Of a DNA stretch of 64,000 bases, positions 1 to 12,034 are shown piece by piece (the first letter of the stretch is position 1; each line of letters begins with the position of its first letter). The stretch covers positions 32,517-96,516 of the forward strand of contig PYSS01000006.1 of the NCBI GenBank assembly GCA_003049465.1, given 5' to 3'. The notes under the pieces are model-generated. The model saw only the letters and a program-made list of their open reading frames with translations. It ran no database searches and was not told the origin of the DNA. Position numbers and translations under genes: made by a program. The stretch comes from Magnaporthiopsis rhizophila. Lineage: Eukaryota > Ascomycota > Sordariomycetes > Magnaporthales > Magnaporthaceae.

Positions 1-651
1 GATTGTGGGTGTCGTGGTGGTAGAGTGTGGGAGGTTAAGCGAGGAAGAAGTGAAAAAAGTGTTGGTGGTGTCTTTTTTTTTTTTTTTCTCACTCTCTCTT
101 CCCTTTTTTGTGTGCGCTTGTGTGATGGGTGCTTTGCAGTTCCCAGGGAGACAGGAGTCTGGGGGTGGAAGGTAGAGGGCAAGGGAAGGCGTGAGCCGCT
201 TCTGAGAAGCAACTGGTTTTCCGGGAGACGCGGTTGCGCGAGGAGGGACGCACGCGGTGGGTTGGCTGAGTGCAAGCCTGGGCTGGACTGGTCGAGCAGG
301 AGATGCCTGGACAAGTTGAAGACTAACCGCCCATCCGAGAGCAAGAAAGGAGCGAGAGCTGGAAAGGAAGATGGTGCTTAAGACTTTGGACCCCAAGACA
401 AGAGAATCTCGTCCACAACGGTCCGCTCCCTAAGTCCAGTGAAGTCTGAACGGTGACTTGCCGTTCCCCAAGAGGTGACTGCGCGTGACGCGATACGATA
501 CCCGCTTTGGGACGGGGTGTAGTGCCGCGCAGGCAGAGCCTCAGGGACCAATGTGGATCCCGCGCTCTTCCCTCCCCCCATTGGAGGGTGGGTGGCAAAC
601 TGACTGTGGTCTAAACCACTATTCAATAAACGACAATGCTCAGTCACTCAC
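1..651. other. Intron and/or sequence beyond exon 1 of the leftmost gene
   Basis: On the minus strand the reading frame of the leftmost gene meets a good donor (GTGAGT) near 651 and then stops at about 650. No minus-strand frame in 1-650 looks like protein-coding sequence. The stretch is therefore most simply a long intron whose acceptor lies outside the window. It holds a run of 15 T at 73-87 and otherwise mixed sequence. Confidence 0.4.
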
Positions 652-1568
652 CTTCCAGGCTCCACAAACTGCCCACGAGGCGTCGGGGCGGCGTTGCTGC
701 TCGTGAATAATATGGCGTCCGACGGCGACCTGGCCCTGTCGGAGCGCTGCCGGTCCGAACTTGATTCGTTTTCACTCGTCCCCGAGTCTCCCTGCGCCTC
801 GAGCGCCCCGTTATTCATACTGTATGGCGAGAGCGGCTGCTGGAGACGGCCGTCCATCAGGCCCCCACCCATCCCGCCGCCGTTGCCCATGCCACCGCCG
901 CCGACGAGCATCCCGTCGTCGTTTCCGAGCCCCGACCTCATGACGGTGTCGCCACCGTGGATGACGCTGCTGCCGCTGCCGCTGATGCCGTTGCCGTTGC
1001 CGTTGCTGTTGCCGTTGCCGTTGCCGTTGGTCTCGTCCGACATCTTGGCCTCGAGCGAGGAGAAGTCAGTGATCAGGCTGGTCATGGGCTGGAATTCGCT
1101 GACTGTCGACAGCGACGATATCCTCGAGTGCGTGCCCGAGTTGTTGGACGACGTTGTCGTGTACGAGCTGAGGCTGCTGCGGCTGTCCGAGAACTTGTGC
1201 TTGGGAGACGACGGGCTGTTGCCCTCGGGTTGGTGCTCGCCCAGCGGCGACTCGCCGTAGAGAACAGGCTTGGCCGTCAGGGGAGTCCGCATCATCTTGG
1301 TGTCCAGGGCCAGCGGCAGCGAGTAGCCGCCGGCGTCCCACGGCGTTCTGCTCCGGTTAGGTGTCCTGGATTCGCTGTTGCTTCTGGAAGGAGACTTTTC
1401 TGGTGGTGGTGTCGCAACTCCTGTCGAGGCTGCTGTCATGTTGCTGATCACTGACGTCGTTGGTGTCAGGTCTAGAGGCTCTCCCCGTTGCCCCAGCTGT
1501 GCTAGTTGCGCCATCTGGCTAAGCTGGCCCAGCTTCGCTCCCGAGTTCAGCAACGCCGTCACGTCCAT
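652..1568 (-). CDS. First exon of a low-complexity, probably regulatory protein (partial)
   Basis: The ATG at 1568 opens about 305 codons of Ser/Pro/Asn/Gly-rich sequence running left to a splice donor (AG|GTGAGT) at about 651. Visible blocks are a Gln/Leu-rich start (residues 1-30), a short ordered-looking block around RTPWDAGGYSLPLALD (about residue 75), a Ser-rich stretch (SDSRSSLSSYTTTSS), a GN repeat and a Gly/Met-rich segment, ending with RARSPSDAILF. This composition is typical of the disordered N-terminus of fungal transcription regulators, with the DNA-binding domain expected in later exons outside the window. I recall similar Ser-rich blocks in C2H2 regulators of the Con7 kind, but that is a weak memory and I do not name the gene. 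The very long empty upstream region also fits a developmental regulator. Confidence 0.6.
986..1029 (-). repeat. Hexanucleotide (GGCAAC)n coding repeat
   Basis: Tandem copies of a six-base unit (plus-strand GCCGTT, with one GCTGTT variant) encode an alternating Gly-Asn tract with one Ser inside the leftmost gene. The reading frame is kept. Length variation between strains is expected for such tracts. Confidence 0.8.
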
Positions 1569-3162
1569 GGTCGTGTGAGATATTATGAAAGATCTGGAGC
1601 GGGCGCTCTAGTATCGTTCGTTCCCGCCTGCGAGTTGCCGAAGAAATAGACGAGTCCGCTAACAACCCTTTTTGGTGTGCGGAGTCGGAGAAATAGGAGA
1701 GAACCCTGTGTTTTGTCGAACCGAGTCCTACCAGCGGTGCCCGTCGTTGCTTTCCTCAGCCAAGTCGAGTCGTCGCCGTTGCCGTCAAAGGCTCCAACAA
1801 CCAGCTATCCTCTTGCCTGCGTGTGGCAAGCGTCACGGTACTGCCGCGTCCGTGTAATATGCGTCTAGAAGAAGCGCCGTCGTCGCCGGTGTGGTGTTGC
1901 CTCTGGTGTTGCCGCTGCTGCTGCTGCGGTCGTTGGTGCCCAGACCCCGATAAGGAGACAAAAGCCAGCCTGTTCCTCCCAGCGCGCGCAGACTAGTTAT
2001 GCGATCCAGTACCATGCGGGGTTGGGGCTCAGGATGTGCAATGCTCAGACGATAAGCTCCGAAGTCGCACAGAGTGTATGTAGCCCGGCTGTGAGTGGGC
2101 GTCCCAAGACCAAGACGGAACGAAGGGCACGTCCAAGGGGGGCTGGCAAAGAGCTTATAGAGTGTTTATGGCAGCGGGGGTGCGGATGGGAGATCGGAGG
2201 GTCTGTTCTGTGGACCGGGCGAGGAAGGGGAGGCAGATGGGGCCCAATATCAAGCTGAACCCGGCCGATATGATTATCAGACCTGTCGACTGGGTCGACG
2301 TTTGAGAGTCGCACTGACAGTCCCGCCCCGGGATTGAAACACACGAAACACCTCTGGCGGGATCCAGCGCCGTTGCTCAAGCCGTCCCAAAGAGAAAGTG
2401 ACAGACGGGCGAAGCTGGTTGCTGAGCTGCGGTTGGCTCTGCCCGCTGCCTCGATGCGTTCGGAATGCGACCGAGCCGGAAGGATGAGAGAAGCCGCGGG
2501 GCGTCCTATAAGGCGGTTGAGTTGTCGCACGATATCTTGGGACGGACCGGTTCTTGGAGGAGAAGGGGTGGGTGGACGGTGTTGGCGTTGGGCTATGGAG
2601 GTCCACCGTCTATATTCAGATCGTCCAGTGTCTTGGTAGAGAGATGGAATAAAAATCCATTAAAAAACAAGGAAAAAAAATGAAAATGAGAAAATAAAAA
2701 AGCAAAAAGGAAATATGGGCCAGGGGAGAGAGGCGAAAATCGGGAGGCAAGGGCCAGCCGGAAAGGATGCTGTCTCAAAGACCGGTCATCGACGCCAGGT
2801 CGGTGTCGGCACGGTTTGAACCCAGTCGTCTATGGTGGAGGCCAGACCCCTGTATGGGCCGGCCGGGATGGATGCAAGGAAAGGATGGTTTGGCGTCCAG
2901 CTATCACAAGGAGGGCCCGCCGATCCGAGGAAGCGATGGGCGATGATGTTGATGGACTAATAGGAGACAAAGAGTGGGAATGAAAGCAAGAAGAAGAAAC
3001 GAAAAGTTAGGACGAGGTGGAAGGCAAGAAGGAGAAACTGGGGGTTCGTGATAGGGCTGTGCACCGTCTCAGGGGAGGGAGGGGATGGCATGCCAGGGAG
3101 AACCCACACACAGGCCGACATGCATACGCAGGCGCTCGCACATGGATTTCGTACACACGACA

Positions 3163-3197
3163 GCACACACACACAAACAGACACACATACACAAACA

Positions 3198-3248
<51 letters not shown>

Positions 3249-3257
3249 ACACGCATA
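3163..3257. repeat. (CA)n microsatellite
   Basis: An imperfect CA dinucleotide tract with a pure core at about 3206-3246. Interruptions (AAAC, ATAC) occur at the left end. Confidence 0.95.
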
Positions 3258-6200
3258 CAGGCACGCCTTACGCACCACTTTACGCCTCAACCTATGCACA
3301 GAAGAGAAGGAAGGTCGGGGCCCAGTTTTGGAACACAAAAACACATGCGAGGTGTGGTTTGTGAGTGTCAAAGGACAGGCAGCCCAGCCCGCCGCAACGA
3401 CCTCGCAGCAGCAACCCTGGCCGCCTAACAACGCACCTTTTTACACACTGTTACAGCCAGAACGACAAGCATGAGGAACCTAGCCAAGGGGAAAGTGGGG
3501 GAGGGGCGTATCGAAGGACCAGGGGACATGGGGGGTGTGGGCCAACACTTGCAGCTTTTTTTTTTTTTTCCAAATACCGAAGCAGGGGAGCCTCAGTCAC
3601 GTTTCCACAGGAGGTCGGCGCTGCAGGGATGGAGGTTTGGGGAGTAAGATTCACAAAGAAAAAACGTTATCCTGGCCAGCCAGAGAGCCAACAGAAAATA
3701 GAGTGAGAGGCACCTTGGGAAGGTGGCATGAGGCACGTACCATGGACCGGCCGATAGCCAGGCGGTCGGTCTGGTTACTAAGTCTCAACGGCGCGCGTGA
3801 TCCCATAGACAAGCAATGGCCGAAGAAAACGGATCGAGAGCGGGAGAAATTCGAGACGGAAGGCCTCGACCTAGAATGGAATGGTACCGGACAAAGGAAA
3901 GAGGTGATTTTTGCGTCCATGCATTTTGGTCAAAGTCGTTAACTTGACAATGCTTTTTTAGAGTTCCCCCCGCAGCGTCGGTGTTTTGGGCACCTCAACA
4001 GCTGCAACCTGAAGCCGCCGACTGGCTGTCAGTACTGGCAGGGATGTCCTGACCGAGCCTATCGCAGGCGCAAGGAGTGTCGGCCAACAAAAAAGAGCAC
4101 ACACACGGGGAGGCGCGCCTACAAGGAGTGGGAGAGCAGAGACGTGCAGACAGAGAGGGTTGCGTGCGGCAAGGTGACGGTGGAGGGGCGTGTGCATCCG
4201 GGGTTGTGCCACTGACTAGCAAAAAAAAGATATCCCCGAACCTGTGGAGCCAGCCTATCAAGAAGAAACCTGTGCGAGTGTGGTGGCGGCGTGGGAACGC
4301 CGTACCCGAGTCTCCAGCGTGGGCATGCGGTGCAACCTGTCTAGCAGGGCATCCTTGCGCGTCAGGTCTGTTCGGTAGTCGATCATGGCGTCAGATTTCC
4401 TCGTCTGAACCGAGTGATCTTCGCAGGGGTGTGTGTCCGGATGAAGTCCGCCTGGGTTTTCTCCTTGAGTGAGGGTGGAGAGAGGGGAGTTCGGGTCGCC
4501 GCAACGGGCGGGCCCCCATGTCGATGGAAGAAAGAGATCAGCGGGTCAGCTCGGTTTTCCTTGTTGTTGCTCTTGAGCATAGGCGGCGGCGGGTAGCCGA
4601 AAGCGCGGACTGTTGGCTAGGGCCTCACTACAAGGGAGTAGGATGCCTGCCGTCTAGTTGGGATCCGGTAAGGACACATGGGCAGTCCTGTCATCCCTCA
4701 TCCTCTGCCGAGCCACCTCCGCTCTAAGCCCAACTTGATCCGCCCGAACGAGGTTTTGTGTCCCTGATCTTTTTTGACAATGGAAGCACACAAGGGAAAC
4801 GAACACCAAGCTTTTGGAAGCCGCAAGACAGGCATGCCTGACAGGCCTGGGAGGCGACCCAGGGGCTCTGCGGCGAAGAGACTGAGGCGCAGCTTGCAGA
4901 GGATCTACGGGATGAGACCTGAGATGGATGGGGCTTGAAACTTCGTAGCAAAGAGTGGGTATTTTGGGGGCCTGCCGGGGGCAGGGGTCCCGGACAAGGG
5001 CCCGGAGAGCCTCAGCTGGCGTCTGCAACCGTGCTAGCGTCTGACTGTGAGTGATCTCGCTGTGATGGAGGGGATATTCGCATCGCGAGGCAGAAGATAA
5101 GCAAGGGGGAGGCACTGCTCCATGAGTAGATGGTATTGTATGTGTGATTTTGGTAAGGTCAGGTACGCTGAAAAAAACAAAGAAAGAACAATCATTAAAG
5201 ACGACAAACCACATAAAGAATAAAAGGCGGGCATTGTCTGGCAATGCCCTCCAGTGGGCCTGGCCGGCGCAACCGAACGGGTTTGCGAGTGGTCCACGGG
5301 AGGTACAGGGCCCCTCACGCAGGAACAGCAACAGCGTCGCATCCATCGAGGTATTCCCACATTGCCTTTTTTCCTCGTCGGGTGATGTCGCGTGTCGAGC
5401 CGCAGGTACCGGCCGTCATTTTTTCTCTTGTTTTGCCAGGGGCAAAGAGAGTTGTGTGGGTGGAGGGTGCCCGGTGGGTGGTGGGTGGAATGGTCCGATG
5501 AGGTCTGCAAAGCAGGCAGGCAAAAAAAAAGGCGTCGTGCGTTCCCAGGCCAGGTGCGCAGGGGCAGGCATCTAACTGATGTCTGTGGGCTCCGAGCACG
5601 GCTGGCCGCAGGGCCGCCGTCCGCTAAGCTGCATGTAGGTCATAGATGAGTCGGCAGATGGATGCTCTCTCCCTCGCGGTTGGCAACAAAGAACAAAGAA
5701 CAAAGAAAAAAAAAAGCATGTGTGCTGACACACAATGGCTCGCCCAGCTGCACGCTTTGGCTTGCAAGGGGTCGAGATCGGGGGAGCACAGGGAACTGAC
5801 GACGACGTCTTCCGCCCTTGTCCATCCTCCCCGGCCGGGGGCGGGAATCGCGGGCCGGAGAGATTTTCGGCGGTTTGACATGTGCTGTCGAACGGAGAAT
5901 AACGAAATCGAATGCGACGCTGTGGTTCCCATGTCAGACAGCTTCGATCTCCCCTGGAAACGTTGAGGCCGGCCCCAAAAAAAATGCACGGCTGGCGCGG
6001 TCGCGTTTCCCCCTGGTCCCATGGAGCCCCATAATTAGGGCCAGGGATTGGATTTGTCCAATCCAAGTCCACCCACCCCACGATATGAGGGGCTGCGATG
6101 TGGGGTCCGTTGACGTTCCAGTTCGCCCACATCGGTTGGAGAAAGGAGGGGCTCAAGGTTGCTCCTGCTTTGAAGATGGAAGGAGCAGAGAACATTTCGA

Positions 6201-7243
6201 AAAAAGAATCTGGGAAGTGGCCTGTCACCGGGCAAGTGCAGGCATGGAAACTTCTTGGATATCGAATTGATGGATGCGACTTGTTTCTCTTGGGGAGGGT
6301 CGCCACAGACGACCCAGTGGCGCGGCCTGACACGGGCGCCGTGGTATCGCCCCGCACCGTAGCAATGCTTTCCTAACTAGGAGTATCGTTGCCTTTGCTA
6401 GTGACAAATCTGGCTGGGGGCAGAGACCAACTCGGTGAGGTACCTAGCCTCCTGCCCGCGAAGGCGAACTGATGCCACGGATGCCCATTGTCTCGGCTTT
6501 TGCACTTGGGGAAGTTGTGCGCGCCGCAGCCTGCAGCCACCTTGACGGTCTGGGAACCTTTCAACGACGACGACGACGAAAAGGAAGTCCGTGACGTAAC
6601 GCAATTGCAGGAACCCGAAACCGAGAATGGTCAAGCGGAGATAGAAGACAAAACTTGAGTGTGTGCGAAACTCGGCTGCCCGGCAAGCTGTGGCATTATT
6701 CCATTTGGTCCTTGTTTCTATCCCCCGAACCCCTGACATTTTCCACCGGACCGTCTTGTCTTTGTCTGGAACTCTGTGTCTCCTGTGTTTTCATCCCGGA
6801 AACAGGGCCGAGGAAAAAAACAATTGACAGCTCAAATCAAATCACCGCGCTAGCCCAGCTGTGCTAGTGAGTGTACCTACCTAGGTACCTAGAAGGGTGC
6901 AAGCCGAGAGGGCCATCCGCGTGGGAGTGTGGGAGGGGCTCGAGAACGGACGAAAAAGAGGTCAAAGAGGAGAAATTCGTTCTCGGATGCTACACCGGCC
7001 GGGGATGCGACGAAAATCAAAGATGGCTCAGATGCTTGTTCATCTCCACCGCACCGCGTGAGGAGGGACGGGAGGGAAGTAACATCTGAGGGTAGCAAAG
7101 AGGATCGCAAAAACAAAAACGCGGGACGGGGTTCCTCCCAGCTTGGGCCTGCCGGAAACCCGGGGAGGTGGGCGGAGGCCCAGGGCTCGGGACTTTCAGT
7201 CTGCCCGTCAATAGCAATCGCAACGTACGCCATGTCGTGGCTG

Positions 7244-7292
7244 ATTGGTTGAGGCGGCGGCGTGGAACAGGTCGGCTCACGTGAGCATATAT
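7244..7292 (+). promoter_or_regulatory. Promoter-like cluster: inverted CCAAT, palindromic E-box, TATA-like
   Basis: ATTGG (inverted CCAAT) at 7244-7248 is followed by the perfect 12-bp palindrome GCTCACGTGAGC (7275-7286, core CACGTG) and then ATATAT (7287-7292). A pyrimidine-rich stretch resembling a fungal transcription start and 5' leader follows. The next ATG I noted (7539) opens about eight codons before a GTAAGG donor-like site at 7564. No downstream coding exon is recognisable, so the transcript, if any, is unknown. Confidence 0.35.
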
Positions 7293-10200
7293 CCTCTTTC
7301 TTTGTTTGTTCTGCTGCCCCGTCTATGTTTGGGCCTTTGTGTGCATGCCAACCCTTCCCCTCTCTCAAATTTAACCTTCACCTTGCAGAAAAGAAGCTCT
7401 CTGTCTGCCGAACCCATCTATTATTAGGGTAGCAACTGCGCCGTAGCGTGCCTGTCATCTCCGGGGCCCCTCTCACATCTCCCACCTCTTCCAATTCTGG
7501 ACTGGGGAAACAGTCAGTCAGTTCCCTCTGGTCCGATCATGGTTTTCTCGGTCGCCCGTCGTCGTAAGGTTCAGCAGCCCACCCTGGGTGGCAGGACAAA
7601 TTTCTCGGGGGAAAGGAGGGGGTGTGCAGCCACCAGACATGCCTCCCCCCAGGAACAGAGCTGGATCGCGATTGGCTCCTGAAGATGGGGGTGCGGATTG
7701 GAGGCTCGACGTTTCAGATGGCTTTTTTGGGACCTAACGCAAAGACGTTTGCTAGGGCCGGGGTCGTCGCAGTGGGGTGGGTCCCGGCCTGACCGGAGCC
7801 CTGGAGGGGTGTGCGCGGACCGCGGGTGGAGTTCTTCACCGTGGGGCTGTCTGTGCCTGGTGGGGCGTCAATGGGAAGAAAAAGTGGTGTCCACACTTCC
7901 CAGCGTCACACTTCTCCTTCCCGGCCGCCGAAGCACCGGCCTATGGATTCAGCACGGGCAGACAGAAAAAAGAGAGAGAGGCTTCAGCCGAAGGCCGCAT
8001 GCACCAGAGGTAGGCTGCTCCAGTTCCCAGGGAACCTAGTAAGGTTGCTTTCTTTGTCTCCTTCGGTAGTTGCTAAGGCTGTAGTTTTCTTGGCTTTTCA
8101 CCAACCCACCCAACCAACCAGCATCTCACCCCTTAAACGTAGCAGCCCTTGGCGTGGGCTGAGCACAGCTGACGTTGCCTTTCGATATCGACTGCAGTAT
8201 ACACTCCTGTAGGTTCTGGGGCTATTATTCACTGAGCGCTATACACATGCAGAATGTCGGCCATTGGCCATCTGTCAGCGTCAAATTTGGGGCTAGTCAT
8301 CCTTCCACCGAGGCCCGTCGTCCAGTAGCAGAGCGAGGCTACTGTAGGTACCCATGGGCCCCCTTCTCTACTGGCTTGACCGTTTCAACCGATGTTCGGG
8401 ACACGGCCCAAGTTCATGCGCCAGAGTGGGAATGCGATTTGTGCATGGCCCGATTCTGCTGCCCACTTGGCTTGGGGCCTTAGAGGGGGAAAACGGACGA
8501 AATGACAGCAGGCCCGCGCGCCAGCGCGTGCGCTGCTGCTGCTGCTTGCCTTTCGGACAAGCTGATAAACGTTCGCCTCACCATCTCATCGGATGTCCCA
8601 TCGGCCGATGGACCGATCGGGTTCAGGCTCCAGCTGAGGAGGAGGAGGACGGGGAAGGGGTGTGTTTCTGGGGTTTGGCCCGGTCGTTGGTTTCTGCTCT
8701 GCACAGCTGACGCACCGTGATGGCTGCTATATTTAGCGACCTTATCTTTCGAACCGATGTGCCCCTCCAAACGTTTACCTCGGCTGCTCCCAGAGGCGCG
8801 TCACTCGGCCCAAGTTCGAGGGGAGAAGAAGGCTATGACGCTATATCTCCGCCTGGCACTTCTTCTTCCTTCGTCATGTACAGAGCTCCCTCGAGTCACG
8901 CAGACCAGCAAGCTCTCGGTCGCGTCTGCCCCTCTTCCCGTCGCCCGGAACTCCCTTTTTCGGCGATGACGCACGGGCGGCCGTCACAGGCAAGCTGCAG
9001 CTGCAGCTGCCGACATAGGGCTCTTGCTTGCTTCCTTCTCGCCTCTCTTTCTCTGCCACGCGAGTCGACGCATTTCTGCCTCTCGCCGCTTCCGGTCGAA
9101 TCGTTGTCCCGTTGCGCATGTGTCTTGCCACCTGACTTGCCTCTTCCAGTGGAAGAGAGCTTTCCGCTCGTGTTCGTTCCCTCGGTCTCCTTACTCGATA
9201 TGGTTATATGGTTTGATGAGAATTGCGCCGCTCGGTGTGAGCTCAGCCTTGCCTTGTGCTGGATGCCGCCGAGGACCGGAAGGCTATTTTGGATTTTATC
9301 GATATTCCCTCTATTTTTGCCTTGTGTTTTTGTTCTCGGCTTCCTTTTGGTGGCACCTTTGCCTTCCACGCGAACCCACGGCCTCGGAGACTGCATCGGT
9401 AGAGAAATAACATGTGCCATGTGGGTTTGACGGTGTTACGACTCTAGTGACCGAAGCTGTATTCATCACGCGGAATTCGTGAAGCTTTGATTCATCGCCG
9501 GTCGTGGCACTGCTTGCGGCCATGCACGTCTGGCCGCCCCCAAACGCAAACCAAACTACGCCTGTTTAGAAACCATCTGCTGTCTTCCGCATCTTCGGAT
9601 TCCTGGTTACCGGCCAGTGGTCTACCAAGGCCCGCCCTAGTCCGTGTGATCTCTCGCGCCCGTCCAAACCACCCTCCAATGTTGCGTGCTACCATTAGGA
9701 CAAGTCACCTAGCATCTGGTAGCACGCACATAGTCCCAATCTCATTGTAGTTTGGAGGGGAAGGGTTGGATGCCATCTAGCTGATATGCTATGGGGATGA
9801 AAGAATGAGCGCATGAACAAGGAACGAGATGGCCGAGTGCTGATGCTCCATCCAAACACGACACCTTGTTGCGTTTGGCACACACGCCAGTAATCCAAAG
9901 ATATACAGAATACTGCGTCTCCCGCGGTGCCTTGCTGATTTCCCATGGCGTCGTTGCATCCACTTGCTTCCGCCTGGTCTTAGAATGCAGGCTCCATTTT
10001 CATGGCCCGTCATGGTCGTCATTTTTTCTTCTATCTACACCCTGTTGCTACTGTATCCGAGACTCGCAAGGGCTGACGATATTCATTTTCTCACTAAGCC
10101 CTTTCTTTTTTTTTTTCTCTCTTGCTCTTTCTCGTGGCTGTCGGCAAGCCACCCTCCGGTCTTCTCACAGACCCACGGCTCTCCTCGTCGCAGCTGCGTT

Positions 10201-11953
10201 ATAGGCTAGGACCCAGGGCGGCGGCCGAAAAGAGCCGCAACCACGTTCCACAGCCCACGCACGCCTCGACTCTCCTATCGGGTCTGATGTGGGCTGCACG
10301 GCCTCTGCTGGTCTCGTCGCTCACTGCCGGCCGCTGGGTGATGTCGGAAGGGGCTACGCTCGAGGAGGGCGAGCGGGCAGCAAGCTGCAAAAACGTTGAC
10401 AAGCAGACCATCAGCGGGCTGGGGCGGTGTTCGCTGTAGCACGACAAAACGCCCACAAAGCTGGGCGCAGGGCGTTGAGCCCGTTGGGTGTCGCGAGCCC
10501 CCCGCCCTGACACCTTCTTTTTTTCCGTCTTTGTCTCGTACGCGATTGCGCGACTTTGCACCAAGGACGCCGCCCCAATGCAAGTGCTGGGTGAGCTGGG
10601 TCCCTGCCCGCCTTGGCGAGGCGGCTTGTGTGCGTGTGCGGCGCGCGCGAGCCACTTGTTGGTGCTTACATACGGCGCTCGTGGTGTAAGACTGCACCGG
10701 TCGCTTCCACTGTATGCGCGTATGGGGCGCTTGCAGAGGATCGCCCTGTCGGCAGTGGATTTGGTGAGGATGACGGCTGAGGGAGGAATCTGACCGCCTC
10801 CGGACCGGGGCTGGATACACAAGGAGAACAGAGCATTGCCAGCTGGATCAAGGCTTTGCTAGGTTGTCCTCTTCGCCGTTGTGCAACGTCAGCGGCATGC
10901 AATGCATCGCGGCCTGGAAAGACGCAGCAGTAGACCGTGCAGGGTGATGGTAGGATAGCAAGAGAGGTGCAGAGAGAGGGACTTCCAGTGCTTTGCATCA
11001 TGGCAATGGGGGTCAACTCGAGTTGCTTGCGCGTCACCGTGGCCCTCCTCCTTTTCAGTGCTGACAGTGGCCGTGATTGTGTCTCGTTGCTACAAAAACG
11101 CCCGCCGAGGTTTGCATTTAGCATTGACATGGACCTCCAAATCCCCGTCTTCCTCGTCGTCCTCGTCGTCGTCGCCGCCTCGTTGCTCACCGTTGCCCGC
11201 CACGCCAGCATTTCTCACTCGCCCTGTCGCAGCAGATCAAGCTTGTTGCCAGTGCCGCGTCACACGCGCAAGCGCGCCTTGACAAGGTAGGTTAATGCTG
11301 CTGCTTATCACATCCTACCTAGCAGCTTTGATGTCTTGCTCCACAGCGCAAAAAAAGCAAGGACAGGGGAGGGACGGTGCAACGCAAACCAACCGACCGA
11401 ACGCCCAGGCTCGCAGGTGCGACGGCGGGGACGCGTAGATGTTTTTTTCTTCTTAACTTGGCAGCAGTCTCGCGGCAGGAGAGCAGGGAAGGAGAAAAAG
11501 AAATGGGACTGAGCCAACCAGAGAGCGGTCGTGTGACCCCGCGGAGCCGGGACCGGTCCAGTGAGTATGGGGGCCAAGGAAGAGGTGGATCCTTCAGCTT
11601 GCCTGCTGCGGGCATTGTTGCCCTGATGTCGTGATGCCCAAAAAGCCAGTGGCTGTGACGCTTACCCGCATGAAAGTGAGGCTGGTGGTGCGCATGTGTA
11701 CGCCTCGCCTGCCTTTATAAGCCGGAACACCAGAGTGGGACTCCAGCGAAGTAGCTTCACTCAATACCCTAAGTTTGTAGGAAACTTTACCTGAGGGATC
11801 TCAGGAACCTCCAAGTGGCTTGCTGCGAGGAGACTTCGCTTTTTACGATCCTTTTCCTAGATGTTTTGTTCCCAAATCGTTTCTCGGATCGTGTTCGCGG
11901 TCGGATTCTCGCCTGTGTTCTTGCGAAGTCATCATGTTTTCGGTCTGGAATGG

Positions 11954-12034
11954 TGGCTTAGTGGCAAGGTACGACAAACGCCGAACCGGCTGGATGCAGA
12001 TAAAGTGCTTAGTTTATGTGCCCGTTCGAATCCG
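11954..12034 (+). other. tRNA-like A and B boxes, probably a decayed SINE head
   Basis: TGGCTTAGTGGCAAGG at 11954 fits the Pol III A box, and GTTCGAATCC at 12024-12033 fits the B box. The spacing (71 bases between tRNA positions 8 and 54, against 46 in a normal tRNA) and the failure of the acceptor and T stems to pair rule out a working tRNA as I fold it. It may be a degenerate tRNA-derived element or chance. Confidence 0.25.

Noticed and set aside
2957..3474. Several Cys/Val- or Thr/His-repeat frames around 3.2 kb
   Set aside because: Translations of the CA/GT microsatellite.
5572..6357. 261-codon minus-strand open frame in the gene-free block
   Set aside because: Composition looks random, no motif, no plausible start context or neighbours in frame, and contains a homopolymer-coded Phe run.
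8717..9430. 237-codon plus-strand open frame in the gene-free block
   Set aside because: Cys/Ser/Pro/Leu-rich translation of pyrimidine-rich DNA, no domain, overlaps other frames of similar length. A chance frame is most likely.
10199..10822. 207-codon minus-strand open frame
   Set aside because: No recognisable features and overlapped by two other unrelated frames. Treated as chance.
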